Shown here: in pieces, positions 52,098 through 60,756 of the stretch
Layout of the letters: each line of letters starts with the position of its first letter
Numbering within the stretch: position 1 is the stretch's first letter
Assembly: GCA_022823235.1 (NCBI GenBank)
Contig: JAJDXO010000030.1
Coordinates: 1-64,000 of the forward strand
Reading direction: 5' to 3'
Length of the DNA: 64,000 bases
DNA from: Rhodospirillales bacterium
GTDB lineage: Bacteria > Pseudomonadota > Alphaproteobacteria > Rhodospirillales > UBA2165
The notes under the pieces: generated by a model
The model's database searches: none
What the model saw: only the letters and a program-made list of their open reading frames with translations
What the model was told of the DNA's origin: nothing
Program-made: the position numbers and the translations under genes

Positions 52098-52334
52098 GTG
52101 TCCGTTCACCGACTTCCCGTCAGCGCCAAACGCAAGAAATGTCCGTCCTGCGGCCGTCCCGCGGCCGCAGATTACCGGCCCTTCTGCTCCAAGCGCTGCG
52201 CCGACCTCGACCTCTCGAAATGGCTCAACGAGGACTACCGGATCGCGGCCGTCGAAGACGAGGAGCCGGGCGACGACGAGTTCGCGGATGCCGAGATGGA
52301 CCGGCCCGGCGACCGGAGGGAACACGATGCCTGA
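52098..52334 (+). CDS. yacG: DNA gyrase inhibitor / zinc-binding protein YacG
   Basis: 78 residues from GTG at 52098 (SVHRLPVSAKRKK), with GGAGG 11 bases upstream. The zinc motif is CPSCGRP and CSKRC in the order CX2C-X14-16-CX3C, followed by LDLSKWLNEDYRI, the YacG signature. E. coli YacG inhibits gyrase by binding GyrB. The C-terminal tail is strongly acidic. Longer readings start in repeat DNA. It overlaps the DUF427 gene by eight bases. Confidence 0.9.
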   Translation: MSVHRLPVSAKRKKCPSCGRPAAADYRPFCSKRCADLDLSKWLNEDYRIAAVEDEEPGDDEFADAEMDRPGDRREHDA

Positions 52335-53118
52335 TGGAGTCAACGCCCCCGGGTTTCAAAGCCATCCCGGCTACGAGGTGAATATGGAGATCAGCCCGCG
52401 CCGGGTACGCGTCGAGTTCGGCGGCGAGGTCATCGCGGATTCCCTCAAGACTCTGCTGATCCGGGAAACCAAACACGTCCCCGTCTATTATTTTCCCAAG
52501 CCCGATGTCCGGATGGAATTGTTGAGCCCGACCGGCCACTCGACTCATTGTCCGTTCAAGGGCGATGCGTCCTACTGGACCATCGACGCCGGCGGCAAAA
52601 CGTCGGAAAACGCGGCCTGGGGATACGAGGCGCCGTTCGTGGAATGCGCCGGCCTCAAGGATCATGTGGCGTTCTACTGGAACAGGGTGGATCACTGGTA
52701 CGAGGAGGATGACGAAATCTTCGTCCACGCCCGGGATCCCTATAAGCGCATCGACGTGGTGCGGAGTTCCCGGCCCGTCAAGGTCCTCCTTGGCGGCGAA
52801 ACCGTGGCCGAGAGCACCAACGCCCGCTTTCTTTTCGAAACCGGGTTGCCGACCCGCTACTACCTGCCGCCCGAGGACGTTCGGACGGAGCTTCTAACCC
52901 CGAGCGACGCCGCGTCGTCCTGCCCCTACAAGGGGAATGCGGTGTACTGGACGGCGGCGGTGGGAGGCCGGGTGTTCGAGAACATCGTCTGGGGCTATCC
53001 GGAGCCTGTACCGGAGATGCCCAGGATCAAGGGCCTGATGTGCTTCTTCAACGAAAAGGTCGACGACATCCAGGTCGACGGCGTCTTGATCGAGAAGGTC
53101 GAAACCCCCTGGTCCTAG
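52327..53118 (+). CDS. Tandem DUF427 protein
   Basis: 263 residues with two DUF427 domains (about 20-125 and 140-245), each showing the pattern VxxGGExxAxS (FGGEVIADS; LGGETVAES), a YYFP/YYLP motif, and CPFKGDASYW / CPYKGNAVYW. DUF427 is a small beta-rich fold of unknown function, often annotated as nucleotidyltransferase-associated. It is read with yacG (overlap), but no functional link is known. Confidence 0.88.
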   Translation: MPDGVNAPGFQSHPGYEVNMEISPRRVRVEFGGEVIADSLKTLLIRETKHVPVYYFPKPDVRMELLSPTGHSTHCPFKGDASYWTIDAGGKTSENAAWGYEAPFVECAGLKDHVAFYWNRVDHWYEEDDEIFVHARDPYKRIDVVRSSRPVKVLLGGETVAESTNARFLFETGLPTRYYLPPEDVRTELLTPSDAASSCPYKGNAVYWTAAVGGRVFENIVWGYPEPVPEMPRIKGLMCFFNEKVDDIQVDGVLIEKVETPWS

Positions 53119-53125
53119 GGTCTGT

Positions 53126-53153
53126 ACTCGATTAGGGGATTCCCGTTTTTGCG
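53126..53153 (+). repeat. Short duplicated element, ACTCAATTAGGGGATTCCCG type (copy 2)
   Basis: ACTCGATTAGGGGATTCCCG followed by TTTTTGCG; the partner of 51818-51844 and in the same position relative to the preceding stop codon and the following family A repeat. Confidence 0.65.
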
Positions 53154-53154
53154 T

Positions 53155-53329
53155 CCCCCTCACCCAGCCCACCGGACCGGCTCCGCCGGCCGGAGGACAG
53201 GCATGGCTAGGCTCGCTTCGCTCGCCAAGCCTCCACATCCCTCTCCCCCGACGGGGGCGAGGGAACACGATGCCGTGCCGCAACCACTCCCTCTCCCTCC
53301 CGGAGGGAGAGGGCCGGGGTGAGGGTGAT
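53155..53329. repeat. Dispersed hairpin repeat, family A (copy 9)
   Basis: Long variant with CACCCAGCCCACCGG, CGGCTCCGCCGGCCGG, GGACAGGCATGGCTAGGC, a CCCTCTCCC-ccgacggGGGCGAGGG stem and a second CCCTCTCCCTCC-cGGAGGGAGAGGG stem, ending in GGGGTGAGGGTG. It lies in the gap between the DUF427 gene and the convergent CoA-transferase gene. Confidence 0.82.
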
Positions 53330-53396
53330 ATGGAAACTCCCCCACCCAGCGCCGCAACACTTCTATGGCGGCTAAATCGAATCCGGACCCTGATAG

Positions 53397-54080
53397 CTAC
53401 CCGGCCGCGTGGCCGAGCGCCGGCGCTTTCAGGATGCCGGGGTTCTCCGCGGCGGTGAGCCTTGCCCCGGTCCTGTCCCGCAGCTCGTCCAGGGTCATTC
53501 CGTCGACGATCTCGCGCGCAACGAAGCCCGCCGGCGTCACATCGACCACGGCGAGGTCCGTATAAACACGGTCGACGACGCCCGCCGCGGTCAGCGGAAA
53601 GGTGCATTCGCCGAGAAGTTTGGGCGTGCCGTCCCGGGCGCAGTGCGTGGTCATGGCGACGACCCGCGGGGTGCCGGCCGCCAGGTCCATGGCGCCGCCG
53701 ACGGCGGGCAGCCGCTTGTCGCTGTCGGTCGCCCAGTTGGCGAGATCGCCGGCCTCCGAAATCTGGTAGGCTCCGAGCACGCAGAGATCGAGGTGGCCGC
53801 CCCTGATCATCAGAAACGAGTCGGTGTGATGAAAGTAGGCGCCGCCCGGCACCAGCGTCACCGGTTTCTTGCCGGCGTTCATCAAATCATGGTCTTCCCG
53901 GTCCTTCGGGGGTTTGGGCCCCATGCCCAACAGCCCGTTCTCGCTGTGAAAAACGATCTCGCGCCCCTCGGGGATGTAGTCGGCCACCAGTTCCGGCATG
54001 CCGATTCCAAGATTGACGTAGCTGCCGTCGGCGATGTCCTGGGCGATCCGCCAGGCAATCTGGTTGCGGTCCAGACCCAC
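53397..54080 (-). CDS. CoA-transferase subunit B (3-oxoacid/3-oxoadipate type)
   Basis: 227 residues from GTG at 54080. It is the beta subunit of a family I CoA-transferase. The catalytic Glu is in HSENGLLGMGP; LGIGMPELVADYIPEGRE precedes it, and GGAMDLAAGTPRVVAMTTH follows. It moves CoA between succinyl-CoA and a 3-oxo acid; whether it acts on acetoacetate (ScoAB) or 3-oxoadipate (PcaIJ) cannot be told from the sequence here. Subunit A ends one base upstream. Confidence 0.93.
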   Translation of the reverse strand: MGLDRNQIAWRIAQDIADGSYVNLGIGMPELVADYIPEGREIVFHSENGLLGMGPKPPKDREDHDLMNAGKKPVTLVPGGAYFHHTDSFLMIRGGHLDLCVLGAYQISEAGDLANWATDSDKRLPAVGGAMDLAAGTPRVVAMTTHCARDGTPKLLGECTFPLTAAGVVDRVYTDLAVVDVTPAGFVAREIVDGMTLDELRDRTGARLTAAENPGILKAPALGHAAG

Positions 54081-54081
54081 G

Positions 54082-54753
54082 TTACGCGCGCCTCGGAACC
54101 CGCAGAACCCGGTCGACGAAGATGCCTGGGGTCACGATGATCTCCGGGTCCAATTCGCCGGCATCCACGGTTTCGTCCACCTGGGCGATGGTCAAGTCCG
54201 CGGCCATGGCCACGGTGGGTCCGAAATTTCGGGCCGTCATGTTGTAAACGAGGTTGCCCCACCGGTCGCCGGTCTTGGCGCGGAGGAGAGCGACGTCGCC
54301 CTTGAGCGGCCGTTCCAGCACATGCGGATGCCCGTCGAACTCGCGGGTTTCCTTGCCTTCGCCGAGCCTGGTGCCGGCGGACGTCCGGGTGTAGAAGCCG
54401 CCGATGCCCGCCGCCGCGGCGCGCATGCGTTCGCTGATCGTGCCCTGGGGCGCCACTTCCAGCTCGATCTTGCCCGCCGCATGGAGTTCATCGACGACCA
54501 CCGAACCGGACGTGATGGGGTAGGAGCATATGATCTTGCGCACCCGTCCGGCCCGCATCAGTGCGGCGAGCCCGAACTCGCCCTCGCCCGCATTGTTGCT
54601 GACCACGGTCAGGTCCCTGGCCCCCTGATCGACCAGCGCCTCCAGGAGTTCGATGGGCGAGCCGGCGTTGCCGAAACCGCTCACCAGGATCGTTGATCCG
54701 TCCTCGATCCCGGCCAGCGCCTGCTCAAAGGATGTGACCCGTTTGTCGATCAA
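54082..54753 (-). CDS. CoA-transferase subunit A (3-oxoacid/3-oxoadipate type)
   Basis: 223 residues. The start is TTG at 54753 giving LIDKRVTSFEQALAGI, since no in-frame ATG or GTG lies nearby; GGGGCAGG upstream serves as ribosome site. Alpha-subunit motifs: ILVSGFGNAGSPIELLEAL (CoA-binding) and VVSNNAGEGEFGL. It is followed by subunit B after one base, and divergent from the Gfo/Idh/MocA gene with a 225-base gap between. Confidence 0.92.
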   Translation of the reverse strand: MIDKRVTSFEQALAGIEDGSTILVSGFGNAGSPIELLEALVDQGARDLTVVSNNAGEGEFGLAALMRAGRVRKIICSYPITSGSVVVDELHAAGKIELEVAPQGTISERMRAAAAGIGGFYTRTSAGTRLGEGKETREFDGHPHVLERPLKGDVALLRAKTGDRWGNLVYNMTARNFGPTVAMAADLTIAQVDETVDAGELDPEIIVTPGIFVDRVLRVPRRA

Positions 54754-54978
54754 TTGCCTGCCCCGTCCGGCATCTTCCTTACGCGTCCGGAGCGGCCGGG
54801 TCCAGCGGGGAATTTCGATGAAATCCCATCCGGTTTCGGAAAACCAAAGCGGCCCGATTCCCGGCCGGAAGATATCTTTGGCCCAACGGCGACGGCGCCG
54901 CCTGATCGCGCCGGGGGTTTGATCCGCGCAGTCCGATTGGCTAAGACTTCGGCCCGCGAACGGATCGGAGATTTTCGC

Positions 54979-55974
54979 ATGATCAATGTGGCCATGGTCG
55001 GCCTTGGCTGGTGGGGCCGACACATCGTCGGCTGCCTGCGGAACAACCGCGCCAGGCTGCGGGTGACGCGCGGCATCGACATCGCGCCGGACGCCCATCG
55101 GGACTTCGCCGATGCGAATGAGTTCGATCTGAGCGCGGACCTCTCCGATGCGCTGGATGATCCCGGCATCGATGCTGTTCTGCTAGCGACCCCTCATAGC
55201 CTGCACGAGGCGCAGATCGTGGCCGCGGCGGAAGCCGGGAAGCACGTCTTCTGCGAGAAGCCGTTGGCGCTGACCAAGGCGAGCGCCGAACGCGCGGTCG
55301 CGGCATGCGCCGCCGCCGGCGTCCAACTGGGCGTCGGACACGAACGCCGGTTCGAGCCCGCGTTCCGGGAGATCAAGCGGCTGATCGACGAGGGCGCGCT
55401 GGGCGAAATCCAGCATGCCGAAAGCAACTTCTCCCACGACAGGCTGGCCGATGTGCCGGCCGAGGGATGGCGGGCGGACGCGGACGAATCGCCAGCCGCC
55501 GGCATGACCGCGACGGGCATTCACCACTCGGACGCCTATTTATGGATGCTGGGCGACATTACCGAGGTCTTCGCCCAGACGGCGCGGCGCTACATGCGGC
55601 ACGGCGCCGGCGATGTCCTGTCGATCCAGTTCCGGCACGCGAGCGGCGCTACGTCCTATTTTTCCTCGCAGCTGGCGACGCCGCTCTACATGCGGTTTGC
55701 CGTCTTCGGGTCCAAGGCCTGGGTGGAGGCGCGCGGCGACACGCACCCGAGCGAGATCGGCAAGACCCGGCTGACCGTCTCCCGGGCGGAAGGTGTGGAA
55801 GAAACCGCTGTGCTCGACGATATCGACACCGTCACCGCCAATCTCGAGGCGTTCGCGGATGCGGTCGAGGGGCGGGCCGGCTATCCGTTCACCGACGAAG
55901 AAAAAATCCGCAACGCCGCCGTCCTGGAAGCGGTCGTCGGGTCCGCGGAGAGCGGCAGGCCGGTGACCGTTTGA
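54979..55974 (+). CDS. Gfo/Idh/MocA-family oxidoreductase
   Basis: 331 residues from MINVAMVGLGWWGRHIVG. The NAD(P) loop is VGLGWWGRHI and the catalytic Lys is in CEKPLALT. GIHHSDAYLWMLGDITEVFA supplies the downstream His/Asp region. It oxidises or reduces a sugar, inositol or sugar-like acid; substrate unknown. A longer in-frame stretch upstream begins opposite the CoA-transferase gene and is not used. It stands 138 bases before the M24 gene in the same orientation. Confidence 0.9.
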   Translation: MINVAMVGLGWWGRHIVGCLRNNRARLRVTRGIDIAPDAHRDFADANEFDLSADLSDALDDPGIDAVLLATPHSLHEAQIVAAAEAGKHVFCEKPLALTKASAERAVAACAAAGVQLGVGHERRFEPAFREIKRLIDEGALGEIQHAESNFSHDRLADVPAEGWRADADESPAAGMTATGIHHSDAYLWMLGDITEVFAQTARRYMRHGAGDVLSIQFRHASGATSYFSSQLATPLYMRFAVFGSKAWVEARGDTHPSEIGKTRLTVSRAEGVEETAVLDDIDTVTANLEAFADAVEGRAGYPFTDEEKIRNAAVLEAVVGSAESGRPVTV

Positions 55975-56111
55975 CGGACCCGAATGTCCTAATTTTCCGC
56001 GGTTTGCGCGCGCCCGACGGCGCGGGGTCTTATAGAAGATTGGGTTTGATTCGCCCCCGCCCGTTCTTTATGTCTAAACCCGTTCTTGGGAGTGACTAGG
56101 GAGTCGTTTTT

Positions 56112-57365
56112 ATGTCCTCAGGTTTTGCAAATTTCGGTATCACCGGCGTCGACTGGCAGCAGCGGGTCAATTGGGACCGTCTGCGGAATTACCGCCTGGA
56201 ACGCGCCCGTGAGCGCATGAAGGCCCACGGTCTGGGCGCCTTGCTGCTCATGTATGACGAGAACGTCCGGTATGTGACCAGCACGCTCACGCCCGGCTGG
56301 AACCGGCTGAAGCCCGGCCTTCGCTATGCCATGCTATGCGGCGACGGTCAGCCCATCCTGTTCGAACAGGGCGACATCGGCATTCAGATCGAGCGTCACA
56401 GCCCGTGGATCCCGCCGGAGAACATTCGCTATTCCTACGCCTGGATCAAGGGCGCGGCCGGTCCCGCCTCGACCCAGCAGGTGACCAAGTTCATCAACGC
56501 CGCCAAGGAAGAGATGAAGCGTCACGGCGTCGAGGGCGAGAAGTTGGGCGTCGACTTCATCGACATCAACATGCTCCAGGCCTTCGCCGACAACAACATC
56601 GAGTGGGTCGACGGCATGACCCCGATGATGGAAGCCCGTGCGGTCAAGAACGAAGACGAGCACGAGTGCATGCGGATCGTCGGCGCCATCGGCGACGCCG
56701 CCCACTGGGAGTGCATGAAGTTCCTGAAGCCCGGCATCACCGAGAACCAGGTGACCGCGCACATCATGGAATTCCTCTACAACATCCCGGGCATGGAGGA
56801 CGTCGAGGACGTCATCGTGTCCTCGGGTCCGAACACCTGGCCGAACTGGCGGAACTTCTCCGACCGGATCATCCAGCCGGGCGACATCGTCTTCATGGAT
56901 CTCGCGGCGCTGACCTGGAACGGCTACAAGTCCTGCTACTACCGGACCTATTCGGTGGGCCAGGAGCCGACCAAGGAGCAGCAGGAATATTATGCCCGCG
57001 CGCTCGAGTGGCTGCAGGCCTCCATCGACGCGGTGAAGCCGGGGACCACGACCCGCGAAATCGCCGAGAAGTGGCCGTCGGCCAAGGAGGTCTGGGGCTA
57101 CGAGGAAGAAGACCAGGCGGCCGCCAACCTCTGGGGCCACGGTCTCGGACTCGCCCAGTACGATCCGCCGGTGATCTCGCGCATCTGGTCACTCGATCAC
57201 CCGATCGAGATCAAGGAAGGCATGGTCTTCGCGCTGGAAACCCAGCACGGCAAGGTCCACGAGTGGGGCTGCCGGATCGAGGAAATGGTGATTTGCCACG
57301 CCGATCACACGGAGCTGATCACCCACTTCCCGATCGACCGCATCATGCCGGTCGAGGTCGTCTGA
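56112..57365 (+). CDS. M24B peptidase homologue with altered metal site (creatinase/DddP-like)
   Basis: 417 residues. The N-terminal creatinase-like domain (about 1-175) is followed by a pita-bread domain. Expected metal ligands: Asp263 (IVFMDLAA), then Cys275 in GYKSCYYRTY where an Asp is expected, His343 (LWGHGLGLAQYDPP), Glu376 (FALETQHG) and Glu390 (CRIEEMV). The D263-C275 and E376-E390 spacings (12 and 14) match those reported for the DMSP lyase DddP, but the Asp-to-Cys change makes that activity doubtful. AGGGAG precedes the ATG by eight bases. The PEP-utilising gene follows 90 bases later. Confidence 0.85.
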   Translation: MSSGFANFGITGVDWQQRVNWDRLRNYRLERARERMKAHGLGALLLMYDENVRYVTSTLTPGWNRLKPGLRYAMLCGDGQPILFEQGDIGIQIERHSPWIPPENIRYSYAWIKGAAGPASTQQVTKFINAAKEEMKRHGVEGEKLGVDFIDINMLQAFADNNIEWVDGMTPMMEARAVKNEDEHECMRIVGAIGDAAHWECMKFLKPGITENQVTAHIMEFLYNIPGMEDVEDVIVSSGPNTWPNWRNFSDRIIQPGDIVFMDLAALTWNGYKSCYYRTYSVGQEPTKEQQEYYARALEWLQASIDAVKPGTTTREIAEKWPSAKEVWGYEEEDQAAANLWGHGLGLAQYDPPVISRIWSLDHPIEIKEGMVFALETQHGKVHEWGCRIEEMVICHADHTELITHFPIDRIMPVEVV

Positions 57366-57455
57366 GGGCCCTGAAGTTTGACGGGAATCGAGACCGGCGG
57401 GCTTTCCCGGATGAAGGTTCGCCGGTTCCCGCTTAATTGATTGCAGGGAACAGCG

Positions 57456-58739
57456 ATGAGCCGGTACGCCGTCCAACTGAATTCGGCCGAAGCCGCCGAC
57501 CCCGGGCGCTTCGGGCCCAAGGCCGCCAATCAGGCCGCCCTCGGCCGGAAAGGGATGCCGATTCCGGACGGGTTCTGCATCGGCGCCGACGTCTACCGGG
57601 CGCAATTGAAGGCCATCGGGGTGGAAGAAGCCGCACTTGCCTATTACGGCGCCGAGTACAAGCAGGCCCGGGAATTCGCCAACCAGGTGCGCCTCGGGCT
57701 CTACACCAGCGATATCGACCCCGGGATCCGGGAAGAACTGCTGAAGGCGCGGGCCGGGATGGCCGGGCGCACCGGCGCCCTGGTGGTCGTCCGCTCCTCG
57801 GCCCTGGTCGAGGACCGGGAAGGCTCCACCTTCGCCGGCCAGTTCGAGAGTTTCCTGGGTCTCGAGACGGAAGCGGACTTCATCACCGCGGTGAAGGCCT
57901 GCTGGGCCGCCCTGTGGGCGCCGCGCGCGCTGCGCTACATGCAGACCCACGACATCGATCCCGGCTCCACGGCCATGGCGCTGCTGGTCCAGCCGCTGGT
58001 GGATGCGGTGGCGTCCGGCGGCGGGCTTTCGAGGACGGCATCCGGCGGCATGATGGTGTCCGCCACCTGGGGTCTCGGCGAGAGCATCGCCCAGGGCGAG
58101 GTGGTGCCCGACCGCTACGACCTGGATGCGGACGGCGCCATCGTCGACATCGCGACGGGCGATAAGAAGCACAGCGTGTCCTGCCACCATCACCACGCGC
58201 CCCACGCCCATCACAACGACCATGAACAGCAGGCGCGGCAGTGCCTGAACGAGGATCAGGTGGGCGAACTCGCCGGGTACTTGCGAGAGTCGGAAGACAT
58301 GCTGGGCGTGCCGGCGGAAATCGAGTGGGCCATGGACAAGGGCGGCATCAAGATGCTGCAGGCCCGGCCGCTGCACATGGAGGACGCCATCGTGCCGGAC
58401 GCCATGTGGCAGAAGCATCCCGGTTTGCGGGGTCAGCCCTCCGGCGTCGGCTGGGGGACCGGCCGCGCCGTGGTGATCAACTGCGAATGCGAGATCGGCC
58501 GGATCGCGCCGGGCGATATTCTGGTCACCAACGTGGCGGGGCCGGCGCTCGCCTCCGTGCTGCCCCGGGTCTCCGGCGTGGTCGCGGAACTGGGCGGGTC
58601 CACGTCCCACCTCGCGTCGCTCGGGCGCGAGCGGGGCATTCCCATGGTGCTGGGCGTCCAGGACGCCACCGAAAAAATCCCCGACGGCTCGCAGGTCGGC
58701 GTCGACGGCGTCGCCGGCATCGTCAGGTGGGTTCAGTAG
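57456..58739 (+). CDS. PEP/pyruvate-binding phosphotransferase-like protein
   Basis: 427 residues from MSRYAVQLNSAEAADPGRFG, with CAGGGAAC upstream. N-terminal PPDK-type ATP-grasp (about 1-310; VVVRSSALVEDREGSTFAGQ, EIEWAMDKGG, LQARPLH) and a C-terminal swivelling phosphohistidine domain with GGSTSHLASLGRERG (His385). There is no PEP/pyruvate barrel, so it resembles rifampin phosphotransferase or phenylphosphate synthase: ATP would phosphorylate His, then an unknown acceptor. A His-rich insert (about 239-256, with HHHHAPHAHH) is unusual. Convergent with the dioxygenase gene. Confidence 0.85.
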   Translation: MSRYAVQLNSAEAADPGRFGPKAANQAALGRKGMPIPDGFCIGADVYRAQLKAIGVEEAALAYYGAEYKQAREFANQVRLGLYTSDIDPGIREELLKARAGMAGRTGALVVVRSSALVEDREGSTFAGQFESFLGLETEADFITAVKACWAALWAPRALRYMQTHDIDPGSTAMALLVQPLVDAVASGGGLSRTASGGMMVSATWGLGESIAQGEVVPDRYDLDADGAIVDIATGDKKHSVSCHHHHAPHAHHNDHEQQARQCLNEDQVGELAGYLRESEDMLGVPAEIEWAMDKGGIKMLQARPLHMEDAIVPDAMWQKHPGLRGQPSGVGWGTGRAVVINCECEIGRIAPGDILVTNVAGPALASVLPRVSGVVAELGGSTSHLASLGRERGIPMVLGVQDATEKIPDGSQVGVDGVAGIVRWVQ

Positions 58740-58768
58740 GGTCCCCGAGAGTTTAGTCCGGTCCCTCC

Positions 58769-59752
58769 TTAAACCCGCGAGTACGAAATCGATTCCGGCT
58801 TAACCACCTTCCTGTTGCCCGTGTAGTTGGTGCCGAACGCCTTGGGCGGCGGCGGGCCCCAGAGGTAGAACGCCACCTCGATGGGCCAGTCGCGGGGCGT
58901 CCACTTGTCGTCCTCGGCGATGTAGTCGATGTCCGAGAAGTACTCGCACAAGCCCATGTGCGGGTCGCGCACATACCAGAAGAAGTTGGACCCCAAGGCA
59001 TGGCGGCCGAAGCCCCAGCCGTTGCGGTAGCCTCGATTGAGCAGACTCTGGCCGCCCATGCCCACCTCGTCCGGGTTCCCCACCTCGAAGGAGATGTGAT
59101 GGAAGCCCGGTTTCTTGTCCTTCACGAAGCCGACCACGTGATGGTCGCTGCCGCCGGGGGGGCGCATGAAGGCGATCAGGTCGCCCGAGCGGTCGGTGAG
59201 CTGCAGGCCCAGCACGTCCGAATAGAAGTCGACCTTCCTGTCCACGTCGGGGGTGAAGTGAACCATATGGCCGAGGCGCCGGGGCACCGGCTTGGTGTCG
59301 ATGGGGAGATCCAGCTTCTCGTTCACGCGGTAGAAATGGCCCGGCGTATTGACCTTGTATTCGGGCTGCTTTTTGGCCGGCTTCACGCCGCCGAGCGACC
59401 TGGCCGCCGGATCGTCGTTGACGTTGTAGATCATGCCGTCGAAGTCATGGCGGATCCAAAGCCCCCTGTAGGGGGCGTTCTTCGGCGGATCGATGACCGA
59501 GACGTCGTCCCGTTCCTCGGCCCGCTTCTGGATTTTCCTGATGCCGGCCTTGGTCGCGCCGAAGGAGAGGTCATGGAGGCCCATGGTGGAGCCCTCGGTG
59601 ATGATCACCTGGTCCTGTTTGCGGTCCTTGCAGCGCATCACCGCGTTGTTGCCGCGGGCGCGGCCGGTCAGGCCGAAATCCTTGTAGAACTCAAATTGCG
59701 CCGCGACGTCCGGCACCTGCAGGGTCGCGTGATGGAAATGCTTAACCGCCAT
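58769..59752 (-). CDS. Extradiol ring-cleavage dioxygenase (VOC type)
   Basis: 327 residues from MAVKHFHHATLQVPDV; GGGAG lies eight bases upstream, which favours this ATG over the TTG at 59767. Two tandem VOC modules: the N-terminal half (about 1-115) is degenerate and the C-terminal half holds the iron triad His (RRLGHMVHFTP), His (GFHHISFEV) and Glu (MGLCEYFSDID). This fits a type I extradiol dioxygenase, cleaving a catechol-like ring. The nearby PEP-transfer protein and CoA-transferase could belong to the same aromatic route; unproven. Confidence 0.9.
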   Translation of the reverse strand: MAVKHFHHATLQVPDVAAQFEFYKDFGLTGRARGNNAVMRCKDRKQDQVIITEGSTMGLHDLSFGATKAGIRKIQKRAEERDDVSVIDPPKNAPYRGLWIRHDFDGMIYNVNDDPAARSLGGVKPAKKQPEYKVNTPGHFYRVNEKLDLPIDTKPVPRRLGHMVHFTPDVDRKVDFYSDVLGLQLTDRSGDLIAFMRPPGGSDHHVVGFVKDKKPGFHHISFEVGNPDEVGMGGQSLLNRGYRNGWGFGRHALGSNFFWYVRDPHMGLCEYFSDIDYIAEDDKWTPRDWPIEVAFYLWGPPPPKAFGTNYTGNRKVVKPESISYSRV

Positions 59753-59878
59753 CGAGACGTCTCCCAATAAACTATCCGTTTGCTGCGGTTATTGTTCCCC
59801 GTGAGCGCGGGAACGGCAAGGGCGCTTGCAAATACCGGCGGGGATTGGTCCCATCGGCGGACACGGGGGGGATGTCGA

Positions 59879-60739
59879 ATGGATCAGGACGCGCGCGGAC
59901 TTGGAATCACGCTGGCCTTGGTGTCGGCGGTCGGCTTCGCGCTCTCCAATTCCATCGTCGGGCTCGCCTATCAGGGCGGCACTAACCCGATGACGGTCTC
60001 GGCGACCCGGTTCATCCTGCCGTTGATCGTTCTGGTGGTGATCCTCAAGGCCCGGAGCATTCCCCTGTTCCTGCCCAGGCGGGTGGGAATCGCCGCGTTC
60101 ATCCTGGGGATCGTCACCGCCGGCTATACCCTCGCGCTATTGAGCGCCCTCGACAAACTGCCGGTCGGGATCGCCATCCTGGTTTTCTACATCTTCCCGC
60201 TGGTCACCAGCTTCGAGGCGGCGGCCCTGCGCCTCGCGCCCCTGCGCACGACCACGGTGATCGGCGCCGTCGTCGCCTTCGGCGGTTTGGCGCTGGCCCT
60301 CGGCGTGAAGATCGACGAATACGAAGTGACGGGGATTGTCCTCGCCGCCGCCGCCGGGGTGGGCCTCGGCACCGTCTCGGCGGTCAGCGGCCGGGTGATC
60401 GCCACGTCGCACCCCATGCAGGCGACCCTCTACATGTCGGCGGGCGCGTTGATCTCCTTCGTGGTGATCGTGTTGATCGTCGGCGGCTTCAAGCTGCCGG
60501 AAACGGGAGTGGGCTGGACCGGCTTCTGGCTCACGCACCTGTTCTACGCCGCCGCGATGATCATGTTCTTCACCGCCATCGGGGCCATCGGCGCGCCGCT
60601 GACGACGATCCTCTCCAACATCGAGCCGCTGGTCGCCATTTCCGCCGGGTTCATCCTGTTGGATCAGAGCCTGTCGCCGCTCCAGTTGCTGGGGGCCGCC
60701 ATCGTCGTCCTGGCGCTGTTCATCGCGGCCCGGAAATAG
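59879..60739 (+). CDS. EamA-family (DMT) transporter, copy 2
   Basis: 286 residues from MDQDARGLGITLALVSAVGF, preceded by GGGGGGAT. Ten hydrophobic segments in two EamA halves; LSALDKLPVGIAILVFYIFPL is typical of the first. It is divergent from the dioxygenase gene with 126 bases between, so the two may share a control region and serve one pathway. Substrate unknown. Confidence 0.92.
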   Translation: MDQDARGLGITLALVSAVGFALSNSIVGLAYQGGTNPMTVSATRFILPLIVLVVILKARSIPLFLPRRVGIAAFILGIVTAGYTLALLSALDKLPVGIAILVFYIFPLVTSFEAAALRLAPLRTTTVIGAVVAFGGLALALGVKIDEYEVTGIVLAAAAGVGLGTVSAVSGRVIATSHPMQATLYMSAGALISFVVIVLIVGGFKLPETGVGWTGFWLTHLFYAAAMIMFFTAIGAIGAPLTTILSNIEPLVAISAGFILLDQSLSPLQLLGAAIVVLALFIAARK

Positions 60740-60756
60740 GCGTATAGGAAGAAATC

